From the NCBI RefSeq assembly GCF_004216775.1, contig NZ_SGXF01000001.1, forward strand, positions 1,270,534-1,334,533: a DNA stretch of 64,000 bases, given 5' to 3'. The notes under the pieces are model-generated. The model was not told the origin of the DNA, did not search any database, and saw only the letters and a program-made list of their open reading frames with translations. Below are positions 43,495-52,566 of this stretch, piece by piece (the first letter of the stretch is position 1; every line of letters starts with the position of its first letter). The translations under genes and the position numbers were made by a program. The stretch comes from Cuneatibacter caecimuris (GTDB lineage Bacteria; Bacillota; Clostridia; Lachnospirales; Lachnospiraceae).

Positions 43495-43965
43495 TTAGAA
43501 TCTGTAATGAGCAAATGCCTTGTTCGCCTCTGCCATCTTGTGCATGTCTTCTTTTCTCTTTACAGATGCACCGGTGGAATTGGCAGCATCCAGGATCTCG
43601 TTTGCCAGTCTCTCCTGCATGGTCTTCTCGCCTCTCTTGCGGGAGAACATGGTCAGCCAGCGCAGAGCCAGCGCCTGTCTTCTCTCAGGCTTTACCTCGA
43701 TAGGCACCTGGTAGGTGGCGCCGCCGACTCTCTTTGCCTTTACTTCCAGAACAGGCATGATATTGTTCATCGCCTCTTCAAATACTTCCAGAGCAGGCTT
43801 TCCAGCCTTCTCCTCAACTCTTGTGAATGCGCCGTATACGATCTTCTGCGCAACGCCCTTCTTGCCGTCCAGCATGATGTTGTTCACCAGCTTTGTCACG
43901 ACCTTGTTGTTGTACAGAGGATCTGCTAATACGTCTCTCTTCTGGGTATGTCCTTTACGTGGCAC
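43495..43965 (-). CDS. rpsG: 30S ribosomal protein S7 (GTG start)
   Basis: S7 nucleates assembly of the 30S head. The 156-residue sequence is typical ([28 protein letters not shown]... [15 protein letters not shown]). The start codon is GTG with GGAGGG at 7-8 bases, unusual for a highly expressed gene. The 171-base gap before it, after rpsL, contains several short dyads; in Escherichia coli this gap carries the S7 repressor target, but I do not see a clear equivalent. Confidence 0.98.
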   Translation of the reverse strand: MPRKGHTQKRDVLADPLYNNKVVTKLVNNIMLDGKKGVAQKIVYGAFTRVEEKAGKPALEVFEEAMNNIMPVLEVKAKRVGGATYQVPIEVKPERRQALALRWLTMFSRKRGEKTMQERLANEILDAANSTGASVKRKEDMHKMAEANKAFAHYRF

Positions 43966-44136
43966 GTTACTTCCCTCCTTAACTAATTGGTTAAATCATC
44001 GGTACTCACATGTCGCACTCTCGTGCTACAAAATGTTCGCGCTCGGTTCTTGTTATCTATCATCCTGCAACCGTCAGGAGCCTAGTTCGAATGCCGGCAC
44101 TATCATTTCAGTTTGTGATAAATGATTTAATAAAAA

Positions 44137-44556
44137 TTATTTCGCGTCTTTCGGTCTCTTAGCGCCGTATTTGGAACGGGCCTGTCTTCTCTTCGCAACG
44201 CCGGCTGTATCCAGAGTTCCTCTTACGATATGGTATCTGGTACCGGGCAGGTCCTTCACACGGCCGCCTCTGATCAGGACAACGCTATGCTCCTGCAGGT
44301 TATGGCCTTCGCCGGGGATGTAGCTTGTCACTTCGATTCCGTTAGACAGACGTACTCTGGCAATCTTTCTCAGAGCAGAGTTCGGCTTCTTCGGGGTAGC
44401 AGTCTTCACAGCTGTGCACACGCCTCTCTTCTGGGGAGCGGATACATCTGTGGCCTTCTTCTGCAGGGAATTGTAACCCTTCTGCAGAGCCGGAGCGGTA
44501 GACTTCTTTGTGATCGTCTTTCTTCCCTTTCTTACCAACTGATTAAATGTAGGCAT
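44137..44556 (-). CDS. rpsL: 30S ribosomal protein S12
   Basis: S12 is a decoding-centre protein and the target of streptomycin-resistance mutations. The 139-residue protein begins [13 protein letters not shown] with AGGAGGTG upstream, and the open frame to 44655 only adds non-homologous residues. The streptomycin-relevant lysine in [13 protein letters not shown] is the sensitive wild type, as is the lysine in [11 protein letters not shown]. It opens the str operon; rpoB/rpoC, often just upstream in Firmicutes, are absent from this window. Confidence 0.98.
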   Translation of the reverse strand: MPTFNQLVRKGRKTITKKSTAPALQKGYNSLQKKATDVSAPQKRGVCTAVKTATPKKPNSALRKIARVRLSNGIEVTSYIPGEGHNLQEHSVVLIRGGRVKDLPGTRYHIVRGTLDTAGVAKRRQARSKYGAKRPKDAK

Positions 44557-44663
44557 TCTTTTCACCTCCTGTAGATTTTCATACGCTTCATATGCGGCAC
44601 GCCCGGGACGGTTGTTCCCGTTTTGACGCACAAAAATATAGTGCGCAAAATGCACGCCTTATT

Positions 44664-44692
44664 ATTATAGATCGGCAAAATACATATGTCAA
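44664..44692 (-). promoter_or_regulatory. Consensus promoter of the str operon
   Basis: Minus-strand TTGACA (44692-44687) and TATAAT (44669-44664) match consensus exactly with a 17-base spacer. The leader to rpsL is about 100 bases. The 44557-44869 gap holds this promoter, the leader, and the promoter of the divergent AraC gene; no small gene is evident. Confidence 0.92.
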
Positions 44693-44752
44693 GTATTTTC
44701 TTTGATTTTAATGAAGCAAACGGCAGCGTCTTTGTGTTGTGCAACGAGATAT

Positions 44753-44781
44753 TTGACTTTTTCGTTTTATTTCAATACAAT
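44753..44781 (+). promoter_or_regulatory. Promoter of the second AraC-family gene
   Basis: TTGACT (44753-44758) and TACAAT (44776-44781) are separated by 17 bases. The leader is about 80 bases. It is divergent from the str promoter, about 60 bases away. Confidence 0.75.
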
Positions 44782-44869
44782 AATACCATCCGGACAAAAT
44801 ACAGCAGGCAATGTCGGGAACATCAGGCAATGAAGTGATACACTGTTCATACAGCAAGGAGGTAACAGC

Positions 44870-45736
44870 ATGGAATGGGCACAGACCATCAGTGACGCAG
44901 TAGAATATATTGAAGACCATATCACCGAGGATATTACCATTAATGATATCGCAAAGCACGTCTGTATTTCTCCTTTTTATTTTCAGAAGGGGTTCAGCCT
45001 GCTCTGCGGCCTCACTGTAATGGAATACATCCGCAGCCGCCGGCTGGCTCTCGCCGGCAATGAGCTTTCCTCTGCCGGGGCAAAGGTGATTGATGTGGCG
45101 CTGAAATATGGATACGACTCACCGGACAGTTTCACCCGGGCATTCACCCGTTTTCATGGAACCACGCCTTCGATGGTGCAGAAGAAAGGCACTATGCTGA
45201 AATCTTTCGCACCGCTGAAAATCAAACTAACATTGGAAGGTGGTTATATCATGGATTACAGAATTACACAGAAAAGCAGTTTTACGGTTATCGGCTCCTC
45301 AAAATCTTTCCGGTACGAAGAGGCAAAAACTGAGATCCCCCGTTTCTGGGCGGAGCATTATGCCGCAGGCCGGGGAGAACATGTCTGCGGAATGTTCGGA
45401 ATCAACATTGACGAACAGATGGGCGGGAAAGCAGGAGATGAGTTTGAATATCTTATTGCGGATGTTTATAATCCCTCTATGGATATTCCGGAAGGGTTTG
45501 TTACAAAAACAATCCCGGCATTCACCTGGGCGGTATTCCCCTGCAGAGGGGCTATGCCTGACTCCCTTCAGGATGTGAACACGAAAATTTTCTCTGAATG
45601 GCTTCCAGCGCTGAAAGATTATGAATTTGCGGCAGGATACTGCATTGAGATGTATGACGATGCATGCAAATATCCGAAGGGGACCAGTGATGAGAACTAC
45701 TATTCTGAGATTTGGATTCCAGTTAAAAAGAAATAA
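44870..45736 (+). CDS. AraC-family regulator with GyrI-like effector-binding domain
   Basis: This 288-residue regulator has an N-terminal two-HTH AraC domain (IRSRRLALAGNEL and ALKYGYDSPDSFTRAFTRFHG) and, from residue 128, a GyrI-like/AraC_E_bind small-molecule domain (MDYRITQKSSFTVIGSSKSF... FTWAVFPCRGAMPDSLQD... EIWIPVKKK). The first 127 residues align gap-free with the gene at 1226, and the switch to the effector domain also falls at an ATG at codon 128 (45251) preceded by GGAAGGTGG. AAGGAGG lies six bases before the main start. The ligand is unknown; relatives respond to drugs or other amphipathic molecules. Confidence 0.93.
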   Translation: MEWAQTISDAVEYIEDHITEDITINDIAKHVCISPFYFQKGFSLLCGLTVMEYIRSRRLALAGNELSSAGAKVIDVALKYGYDSPDSFTRAFTRFHGTTPSMVQKKGTMLKSFAPLKIKLTLEGGYIMDYRITQKSSFTVIGSSKSFRYEEAKTEIPRFWAEHYAAGRGEHVCGMFGINIDEQMGGKAGDEFEYLIADVYNPSMDIPEGFVTKTIPAFTWAVFPCRGAMPDSLQDVNTKIFSEWLPALKDYEFAAGYCIEMYDDACKYPKGTSDENYYSEIWIPVKKK

Positions 45737-45758
45737 TCTGGTCTGATTGCCAGGAGCC

Positions 45759-45836
45759 GCAAAGAGGCGGCAGAGAACCTCCGGGGGCGATGCCTGACGG
45801 CTGCCGCCCCTTAAAGTTTCTCTGCCGCCTCTTTGC
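45759..45836 (+). repeat. Palindromic intergenic element, copy 2
   Basis: GCAAAGAGGCGGCAGAGAA and TTCTCTGCCGCCTCTTTGC form 19 perfect pairs. The middle holds CTCCGGGGGCGATGCCTGACGG as in copy 1. It begins 22 bases after the AraC gene stop and lies between two convergent genes. Confidence 0.75.
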
Positions 45837-45872
45837 CGAATCCTTTCCGGACGCGGCGTTTTGTTTGATGGC

Positions 45873-47258
45873 TTATGCGTGAGGGATGTCTGTATATTCG
45901 GAAATCTCTCTGCTGATTGTACACAGGTCTTCCACGCTCAGGTCATGGATATCTTCATGACCGGTGATTCTGGCGAAGGTCTTCAGCTCCTCAAAGCTGC
46001 ACTGCAGGTAATTTGCCACGCGCCCGGCGGACGCGTCTTCCTGAAAGCGTTTTCTGAGCTCCGGGTCCTGGGTGGCAGCCCCCACAGGGCACCGGCCGCT
46101 GCCGCAGATTCTGTACTGCTGGCAGGCCGCGGCGATCAGCGCCGCGGAAGCCACTGCCACGGCATCCGCTCCCATGGCAATGGCCTTTGCAAAATCAGAA
46201 GATACCCGAAGGCCGCCCGTGATCACCAGGTCAATGGACGCACCTGCCTGGTCAAGATACTTTCTGGCCCGATGTAGCGCATAGAGCGTCGGCACGCTGG
46301 ACGCATCCCGCAGCAGCTTCGGGCTGGCGCCTGTGGCGCCTCCCCTGCCGTCTATTGTAATAAAATCCGGTTCTGCAAACACACAATATTCCAGATCCTT
46401 TTCGATCCGTCCCGCCGCGATCTTTATGCCGATAGGCCTGCCTTCCGAAGCGTACCGCAGCTGGTCAACCAGTTCCTTCAGATCTTCCTTTGTATTGATA
46501 TCAGGAAATTTTGAAGGGCTGATCACGTCCTGCCCCAGGGGCTTGTTCCGAATCTCAGCGATTTCCGGGGTCACCTTCCCTCCCGGCAGATGTCCGCCCA
46601 TGCCAGGCTTCGTCCCCTGGCCGATTTTTATTTCCACGGCATCTGCTTCTTTGAGATTCTCCGGAGTCACGCTGTAATGGTTGGGCACATATTCAAATAT
46701 GTATTTATACGCTGCAGCCTTCTCCTCCGGCAGAATCCCTCCTTCTCCGCTGCACATGGCTGTTTTGGCCAGAGCGCTGCCTTTGGCCAGCGCGATCTTG
46801 GCTTCCCTGGAAAGAGCGCCAAAGGACATGTGGGAGATATAGACCGGTCCTTCCAGCACCATCGGCTTCACCGCATTCTTCCCGATCACGGTCCTGATGT
46901 TCACCTCCGCATGTTCTTCCAGGGGAGGCGGATTCAGCTGGGCCCCCAGGATCAGGACCTCATCCCAGCCCGGCATGGGCATCTGCGTGCCCATAGCCGC
47001 GATAACCGTCTTCCCCGTCACCGCCATCTCATGGATCTCCTCCATATAGCGGCACCCCGCGTCTCTCCGGACGAACTCCTCCGGATAAGCCAGAGATGCT
47101 TCTTTCGGCAGGACAGCTCTTGTTTCCTCCTTTTCTTTCAGGGAGGCAAAGCTGCTCTGAGGGTGACCGCAAACGGGACATTCTTTCAAATCTCTTAGCT
47201 TATGCTGTTCCGTCTCCTCGAATACATACCCGCACACACTGCACCTGTATTTTGCCAT
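45873..47258 (-). CDS. Rubredoxin-glutamate synthase-like FMN protein
   Basis: The 461-residue protein begins with a rubredoxin-like iron site (YRCSVCGYVFEE... ECPVCGHPQ), then carries the FMN/central domain of glutamate synthase large subunits (SFGALSREAKIALAKGSALAKTAMCSGEGG, IKIGQGTKPGMGGHLPG, TIDGRGGATGASP, LVITGGLRVSSDFAKAIAMGADAV). C-x5-C-x4-C (CQQYRICGSGRC) is the [3Fe-4S] cluster motif. It lacks the glutamine amidotransferase domain. These stand-alone proteins are common in anaerobes and archaea and may use ferredoxin or rubredoxin; the reaction is not established. AGGAGG precedes the ATG. Confidence 0.9.
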   Translation of the reverse strand: MAKYRCSVCGYVFEETEQHKLRDLKECPVCGHPQSSFASLKEKEETRAVLPKEASLAYPEEFVRRDAGCRYMEEIHEMAVTGKTVIAAMGTQMPMPGWDEVLILGAQLNPPPLEEHAEVNIRTVIGKNAVKPMVLEGPVYISHMSFGALSREAKIALAKGSALAKTAMCSGEGGILPEEKAAAYKYIFEYVPNHYSVTPENLKEADAVEIKIGQGTKPGMGGHLPGGKVTPEIAEIRNKPLGQDVISPSKFPDINTKEDLKELVDQLRYASEGRPIGIKIAAGRIEKDLEYCVFAEPDFITIDGRGGATGASPKLLRDASSVPTLYALHRARKYLDQAGASIDLVITGGLRVSSDFAKAIAMGADAVAVASAALIAAACQQYRICGSGRCPVGAATQDPELRKRFQEDASAGRVANYLQCSFEELKTFARITGHEDIHDLSVEDLCTISREISEYTDIPHA

Positions 47259-47335
47259 CTGCTCCTCCTTATAATAGTATTAATTACTATTTTCATCATA
47301 GCACACCCAGAGCAGAATGCAAGCAGAAATTTCTC

Positions 47336-49327
47336 TCAATCCCTGACAATCTTATAATAAGCCCGTGCCGTAAGGCTGTACACCATGGCATAAAGAACAG
47401 CAAACACCAAAAGGCATGCCAGCGTGCAGACCAGATAAAGTTTTGTGTCCGTAAACCCTGCTGTCCGCATGATCCTGCTGATTACAGGAAAGGCGAACAT
47501 CATATGCAGCGCCGCTGTTACCAGCGGGAGATAAAACACAGTCAGTATCTGGGAATGGATACACTTTCTGATTTCTTTCTGAGTCATCCCCACCTTCTGC
47601 AGAATTTCAAAACGTCTCTGGTCCTCATAGCCTTCTGAAATCTGTTTATAGTAGATAATTAAAATCGTCGCCATCAGGAAAAGACTGCCCAGGAAAATTC
47701 CAATAAACAGCAGGCCGCCATGTAGGGTATACCCGCTTTCTATCCCGCCCGCACGGCTTTCCACAGAATAAAGGCCTTCCGGTTTTCCAGGATTTTCCGC
47801 GATCAGGTCCCTCAGTGCAATTTCTGTTTCTTCATCCGCGTCTATATTAAAACCGTAATAATGCCGTGGTCTGGTATAATAATCATAATAGGTCTGCTGC
47901 AGCTCCTGAAATTTCAAAAGCAAATCCTGATCCCGCACCACCAGACAAAAGGTGTTGAGAATGTTTTTTACCATATTCCCATTATCCGGAAACTCATCCA
48001 GCACTTCTTTTACCTGGAAATCCATATCCTGAATCTTTACGTTGCTTCCGGTCCATTTTTCACTTCCAGGGTACAGAAGTACCTGATTCTCCTCCAGTGT
48101 CTGATTCTGTCCTGTTACGCGGTTCCAGTCCTCCAACGAAATAACCAGCAGCTCAGAAACATGATCAAGATTCACCTGGCTCATGTCATAATGCTGGTCC
48201 AGATAAAAGCCTCCCTCTTTGCGGATCACTTCAAAAGATGTATAAACATAGTCCAGCACATTTTCTTTTGACAGCCCCGTCTGCGCTATCATCTGATCTG
48301 TGTACTGCAGTACTGCATCCCTTCCCTCCTCAGAGATATTACTGGAAGATACGATGATATCCCTGGGATATCCGCCTGATACAGTCTTATCAATCCCAAG
48401 ATACAAAGAAACCGTAGTTGTCAGCATCACCAGAACCATGGTGGACAAAATACAGATATTTGCAAGCCCCACTGCGTTCTGCTTCATTCTGAAGATCATA
48501 GAGGAAACGGAAATAAAATGTTTCGTTTTATAATAATAGTTTTTGTTTTTTCTCAAAACTTTCAGAAATACAATACTTCCGGCCATAAACAGCAGATAAG
48601 TGCCGATAATGACCAGTATTACCGCGACAAAAAATACGCTTAGCGCCGCTACCGGATTTTTCGTAATTACCGCGAGATAGTAGCCGCTGCCCAGGCAGAT
48701 AGCTCCCAGCAGAGCCAGAATCCATTTTCCTTTCGGTTCTTTCTCCCCTGTATTGCCGCCCCTCAGCAATTCGATAGGTTTTGAAAGATGGACCTGAAAG
48801 AGACTGTTGAGATACACAGCCAGGAAAACCAGGCACAACAGCAGGCCGGTCTGGCCGATGGCTTTGATATTAACCTGAAACCCCAGGCTCACCTCGGTTT
48901 TCAGGAGCTTCAGTAAAGCTAGAAAAATAAGCTTATCCAGCAGCACGCCTACCGCCAGGCCGACGGCCAGCGTAATCACCGCCACATAAAAGGTTTCGCA
49001 GAAAATAACTTTTGCAAGATGCTTCTTTTCCATTCCCAGGATGTTAAACAGGCCGAACTCTTTTTTTCTGCGCTTCATGAGGAAGCTGCTGGTATAAAAC
49101 AGGAATATCACTGCAAAAATACCGGTGATCCAGATACCCATATTCAATGTGGTCATCGCTACATCTCTGCCGCGCTGCAGCTCTGCCAGGCCGCTGTTGC
49201 CCGCCAGAGAGCAGATAATATAATACATGGCCGCCGTCAGCACGCAGGTCAGCAGATAGGGCAGATAGACTCTGCTGTTCTTCCTCAGGTTAGAGGCGGC
49301 CATCTTCCAGTAAAAGCCTCTACTCAT
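47336..49327 (-). CDS. ABC transporter permease, BceB/VraG type
   Basis: This 663-residue membrane protein has ten predicted helices in the FtsX/MacB-like arrangement, with a large extracellular domain between about residues 310 and 520 as in BceB peptide sensors. It acts with the ATPase encoded upstream. Such transporters detect and resist cell-wall-active peptides (bacitracin, nisin) and pass the signal to the histidine kinase. The ATG overlaps the ATPase stop region by eight bases, so they are coupled. Confidence 0.92.
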   Translation of the reverse strand: MSRGFYWKMAASNLRKNSRVYLPYLLTCVLTAAMYYIICSLAGNSGLAELQRGRDVAMTTLNMGIWITGIFAVIFLFYTSSFLMKRRKKEFGLFNILGMEKKHLAKVIFCETFYVAVITLAVGLAVGVLLDKLIFLALLKLLKTEVSLGFQVNIKAIGQTGLLLCLVFLAVYLNSLFQVHLSKPIELLRGGNTGEKEPKGKWILALLGAICLGSGYYLAVITKNPVAALSVFFVAVILVIIGTYLLFMAGSIVFLKVLRKNKNYYYKTKHFISVSSMIFRMKQNAVGLANICILSTMVLVMLTTTVSLYLGIDKTVSGGYPRDIIVSSSNISEEGRDAVLQYTDQMIAQTGLSKENVLDYVYTSFEVIRKEGGFYLDQHYDMSQVNLDHVSELLVISLEDWNRVTGQNQTLEENQVLLYPGSEKWTGSNVKIQDMDFQVKEVLDEFPDNGNMVKNILNTFCLVVRDQDLLLKFQELQQTYYDYYTRPRHYYGFNIDADEETEIALRDLIAENPGKPEGLYSVESRAGGIESGYTLHGGLLFIGIFLGSLFLMATILIIYYKQISEGYEDQRRFEILQKVGMTQKEIRKCIHSQILTVFYLPLVTAALHMMFAFPVISRIMRTAGFTDTKLYLVCTLACLLVFAVLYAMVYSLTARAYYKIVRD

Positions 49328-50087
49328 GAATCACACCGCCTGACGCAATCATCGTCAGTGTATCAGAAATCTTCTGATACAGCTGCTGAGAGGTATTTCT
49401 GCCCCGGTACAGCTGATGAAATACTTCTCCGTCCTTGATAAACAGCACCCTGCCCGCGCTGCTGGCAGCCTTTACGCTGTGGGTGACCATCAGGATGGTC
49501 TGACCGTCCGCATTGATCTGGCCGAAAAGATCCAGCAGGCTGTCCGCCGCCCTGGAATCCAATGCTCCTGTGGGTTCATCCGCCAAAATCAATTCCGGTT
49601 CTGTAATCAGCGCTCTTGCCACCGCAGTCCTCTGTTTCTGTCCGCCGGAAATTTCGTAAGGAAATTTGTCCAGCAGTTCTGAAATCCCCAGACGCTGTGC
49701 AATCGGTTCCAGTTTTTTCTGCATCTGCTGATGCTTTTCTCCCGCGAGCACAAGGGGCAGGAAAATATTGTCTTTGACCGAAAAGTTATCCAATAAATTA
49801 AAATCCTGGAACACAAATCCCAGATGATCCCTGCGGAAGGCGGATATCTCCTTTTCTTTCATTACTACCAATTCCCTGCCGTTGAGCTTTACTGAACCGC
49901 TGGTGGGAGTATCCAGCGCAGCCAGGATATTCAAAAGCGTTGTCTTACCGGAACCGGATTCTCCCATGATTGCTACAAATTCTCCTTCTTCCACAGAGAA
50001 GGTAACGTTGGACAGCGCCTGTACTCTGGCTCCTCCAAACCTGGTGGTGTAGATTTTTTTTACATGATTCACTTCTAATATTGACAT
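49320..50087 (-). CDS. ABC transporter ATP-binding protein, BceA type
   Basis: This 255-residue ATPase has Walker A GESGSGKTT, the signature ISGGQKQRTAVARAL, Walker B LILADEPTGALD and the switch His in VTHS. I start at the ATG at 50087, preceded by GGAGGAG, where the family N-terminus MSILEVNHVKKIY begins; a longer frame to 50180 has no support. It is followed by the permease. Its promoter region holds a TTACAA/TTGTAA dyad likely bound by the response regulator encoded upstream. Confidence 0.95.
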   Translation of the reverse strand: MSILEVNHVKKIYTTRFGGARVQALSNVTFSVEEGEFVAIMGESGSGKTTLLNILAALDTPTSGSVKLNGRELVVMKEKEISAFRRDHLGFVFQDFNLLDNFSVKDNIFLPLVLAGEKHQQMQKKLEPIAQRLGISELLDKFPYEISGGQKQRTAVARALITEPELILADEPTGALDSRAADSLLDLFGQINADGQTILMVTHSVKAASSAGRVLFIKDGEVFHQLYRGRNTSQQLYQKISDTLTMIASGGVIHE

Positions 50088-50122
50088 AAATTGATTCTCC
50101 TCCTTCGCTTTCCACTGCCACC

Positions 50123-50128
50123 AGTATA
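50123..50128 (-). promoter_or_regulatory. -10 box of the BceAB-type operon
   Basis: Minus-strand TATACT. No good -35 lies 16-18 bases upstream, as is usual for promoters that need an activator. Confidence 0.5.
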
Positions 50129-50135
50129 CAAAAAC

Positions 50136-50172
50136 GGGAAATGTTCTGCCATAGTCCCGGCTTACATTTCCC
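50136..50172 (-). terminator. Hairpin overlapping the BceAB promoter region
   Basis: On the minus strand GGGAAATGT pairs with ACATTTCCC (nine pairs), followed by GTTTTTG. It may terminate the response-regulator/kinase transcript, while the same segment lies just upstream of the -10 box of the transporter operon. Confidence 0.55.
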
Positions 50173-50180
50173 AAATGCAA

Positions 50181-50196
50181 CTTACAATGTTGTAAG
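50181..50196. promoter_or_regulatory. Dyad operator CTTACAA-TG-TTGTAAG
   Basis: Perfect seven-base arms with a two-base spacer, between the kinase stop and the BceA start, about 55 bases upstream of the -10 box. It resembles ACAA(N)TTGT-type sites of BceR/GraR-like response regulators, from memory of those families. Confidence 0.65.
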
Positions 50197-50197
50197 A

Positions 50198-51202
50198 TTA
50201 TTCTGTCCGGAGCTTCGCTTCCTGCAGACAGATCCTCACCTGTGTGCCTTTTCCAGGCTCTGAGAAAATGGCCATGGAGTGTCCCAACTTAGTCAGAACC
50301 TGCCGGCAAAGATAAAGCCCCAGCCCCGTGGCCTTCTGATCTCTTCTTCCGTTGGCGCCGGTAAACCCTTTCTGCCCCAGCCGGGGAATGTCCTCCGGTG
50401 CGATGCCGATCCCTGTGTCTTCGATTACCAGAGTCTTCCCTTCGGCATAAATAGTGATTTTTCCTCTGACTGTATATTTCAGAGAATTAGAAAGGACTTG
50501 TCCAATCACAAACCGAAGCCACTTTTCATCAGTCAGCACCGGAACATTCATTTCCTTCAGGTCCAGGCCCAGCCTTTTCCTCACAAACAGCGGCGCGTAT
50601 CTTCGGACTTCTTTTCTCACAAGCTCTTCCAGAGAATGCCTGCCAAACATAAAATCCGTAGTGTCCCCCTCCAGTCTCAGATAGGACAGAACCATCTCCA
50701 CATAGCGGCTGACCTGAAAAAGCTGCGCCTCCAATTCTCTGCTCAGATCAGAATCCTCCTGCTGGAGGAGAATACGCATGGCGGCGATGGGCGTTTTGAT
50801 TTGATGTGCCCAAAGCGTATAATAGTCCAGCATGTCGCTGCGCTCCTGGTCCGCTGCCGTGGCAATGCGGTTCTTCTCGTCCTGCAGGCCCTTCAGCAGC
50901 ATCTCATAATCCTGTTCCACCAGATTCTGCGCCTCCGGAAGTCCCCGGAGCCCCAGGGATATCTGTGCTGACAGTTCCTGCATCCTTTTATGTCTTGAAA
51001 CATATTTGGCAAAGTCCAAACCACAGATCACTCCCCCGGCCGCCAGGCACAGGGCCATGGAATATAAAACCGCCTCAGCCTCCAGAGTATACATGGAAAA
51101 CACCACCGCATATATCAGTGCAAACAGAAAAAACAGAAGCAGCCCCTTTTTATGCTGTCTCAGATATTCATAAATTAATTTTAACCGATTTTGATCCGTC
51201 AC
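50198..51202 (-). CDS. Sensor histidine kinase, BceS type (intramembrane-sensing)
   Basis: This 334-residue kinase has two N-terminal helices (residues about 17-60) with almost no extracellular loop, the hallmark of kinases that sense via an ABC transporter. H-box WAHQIKTPIAAMRILLQQ contains the phosphoacceptor His, with N-box FVIGQVLSNSLKY and G-box motifs VIEDTGIGI and GLGLYLC. The start codon is GTG, overlapping the regulator stop (GTGA), so translation is coupled to the response regulator. Its partner is the BceAB-type transporter encoded downstream. Confidence 0.93.
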   Translation of the reverse strand: MTDQNRLKLIYEYLRQHKKGLLLFFLFALIYAVVFSMYTLEAEAVLYSMALCLAAGGVICGLDFAKYVSRHKRMQELSAQISLGLRGLPEAQNLVEQDYEMLLKGLQDEKNRIATAADQERSDMLDYYTLWAHQIKTPIAAMRILLQQEDSDLSRELEAQLFQVSRYVEMVLSYLRLEGDTTDFMFGRHSLEELVRKEVRRYAPLFVRKRLGLDLKEMNVPVLTDEKWLRFVIGQVLSNSLKYTVRGKITIYAEGKTLVIEDTGIGIAPEDIPRLGQKGFTGANGRRDQKATGLGLYLCRQVLTKLGHSMAIFSEPGKGTQVRICLQEAKLRTE

Positions 51203-51870
51203 TGTATCAGATATCCAATCCCTTTCTTGGTGGTGATAAAGTCCATCAGACCCGCCTCCTCAAGTTTTTTCTTTAGCCTGGAAACATTTACCGTCAGGGT
51301 ATTTTCATCCACATAAGAATCCGTTTCCCAGAGGCGGGTCATCAGCGCGTCTCTGCTGACAATCTTACCTTTGTTTTTTAAAAGCGTCACCAGTATCCGG
51401 TGTTCATTCCGGGTCAGCTGCACGGTCCGGTCTCCGTAGGTTACAGTGCCGTCCGAAGCGTTCACAATCGCCCCTCTGTGTTCCAGAAGCTCTGTCTTGC
51501 CGCCGAAATCGTAGGTCCGGCGGAGCATGGCCTGTACTTTTGCGGTCAGCACCTGTAAATCAAAGGGCTTGGCCACAAAGTCGTCTCCCCCCATATTCAC
51601 CGCCATCACAATATTCATGTTTTCAGAGGCGGAAGAAAGGAAAATCACCGGAACTTTTGATATCTGCCGAATCTGCCCGCACCAATGGTAGCCATTGTAA
51701 AAGGGAAGGGAAATATCCATGAGAACAAGCTGCGGATCAAAAGCTGCAAATTCCGCAAGTACATTGCCGAAATCCTCCGCGCACTTCACCTCATACCCCC
51801 AGCCTTCCAGGTGCTTGGCCACCTGGGAGGCGATCAGATCATCATCCTCCACAATAAATATCCTGTACAT
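51199..51870 (-). CDS. Response regulator, BceR (OmpR/PhoB) type
   Basis: This 223-residue regulator has a receiver domain with EDDD at residues 8-11, the phosphorylation Asp in LVLMDISLPFYNGY, a Lys in AKPFD, and an OmpR-type winged helix (LLKNKGKIVSRDALMTRLWETDSYVDENTLTVNVSRLKKKL). It should activate the transporter operon through the dyad at 50181-50196. The ribosome binding site is poor (AGAGAGATGG). Its start lies 31 bases after spmA, so it may also be read from that upstream unit. Confidence 0.94.
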   Translation of the reverse strand: MYRIFIVEDDDLIASQVAKHLEGWGYEVKCAEDFGNVLAEFAAFDPQLVLMDISLPFYNGYHWCGQIRQISKVPVIFLSSASENMNIVMAVNMGGDDFVAKPFDLQVLTAKVQAMLRRTYDFGGKTELLEHRGAIVNASDGTVTYGDRTVQLTRNEHRILVTLLKNKGKIVSRDALMTRLWETDSYVDENTLTVNVSRLKKKLEEAGLMDFITTKKGIGYLIQ

Positions 51871-51901
51871 CTGTATTCACCATCTCTCTTTGCTCAGCAG
51901 T

Positions 51902-52513
51902 TCACCGTTCCCGGCCCGCCAGCTTGATAAACAAAATCCCTGCTATTGTGCTCACCAGGGTGGCCAGAATGGCCGGACCCACGATAGCCGCAGGATTCAC
52001 GCTCCCGTACTGGCTCCTGTATGTAATCATATTCACAGGAATCAGCTGCAGCGAAGATATGTTAATAATCAAAAAAGTACACATCTCATTGCTGGCGATC
52101 CCCTTCGGTTTGGCCTTGCCCGGGAGTTTCCCCGACCTGCGTTCTTCTTCCAGCTTTGCCAGCTCATCCATGGCCTTCAGTCCGGCAGGGGTGGCTGCCC
52201 AGCCAAGCCCCAGCACATTGGCTATAATGTTTGTAGAAATATATTCCTCTGCTTTATGCCCTTTTGGTATTCTGGGAAACATCCAGTGCAGAAAAGGCCT
52301 GATCAATTTTGTCAGCCTGGCAATCAGCCCGGCTTCTGAGGCCACTTCCATCATTCCGGTCCACAGGGACATCACTCCCAGCATGGTAACGCACAGCGTT
52401 ACGGCATCCTCCGCCGCCTCTATGGCCCCATTGGTCACCGCCTCCATGTTTCCGGTAAAGGCCCCCCAAATCACCGCCAGCGCAATCATTGCAGCCCAAA
52501 GCATATTCAGCAT
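51902..52513 (-). CDS. spmA: Spore maturation protein SpmA-like / nucleoside recognition domain protein
   Basis: This 203-residue membrane protein has several helices and the nucleoside-recognition (Gate) domain. Features are MLNMLWAAMIALAVIWGAFTGNMEAVTNGAIEAAEDAVTLCVTMLGVMSLWTGMMEVASEAGL and NIIANVLGLGWAATPAGLKAMDEL near residue 100. In Bacillus spmA and spmB act in spore core dehydration and are adjacent; no spmB follows here. The ATG at 52513 has GGGAG eight bases upstream; the GTG at 52528 is less likely. Confidence 0.9.
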   Translation of the reverse strand: MLNMLWAAMIALAVIWGAFTGNMEAVTNGAIEAAEDAVTLCVTMLGVMSLWTGMMEVASEAGLIARLTKLIRPFLHWMFPRIPKGHKAEEYISTNIIANVLGLGWAATPAGLKAMDELAKLEEERRSGKLPGKAKPKGIASNEMCTFLIINISSLQLIPVNMITYRSQYGSVNPAAIVGPAILATLVSTIAGILFIKLAGRER

Positions 52514-52566
52514 GGCATCCGCTCCCACAGATTCTGTTAATCCAGTTTATGCGGGATACAGGGCCA

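Noticed and set aside
43966..44136. Small gene or riboswitch between rpsL and rpsG
   Set aside because: Only short dyads and no reading frame with a ribosome binding site; the S7 repressor-site analogy with Escherichia coli could not be matched by eye.
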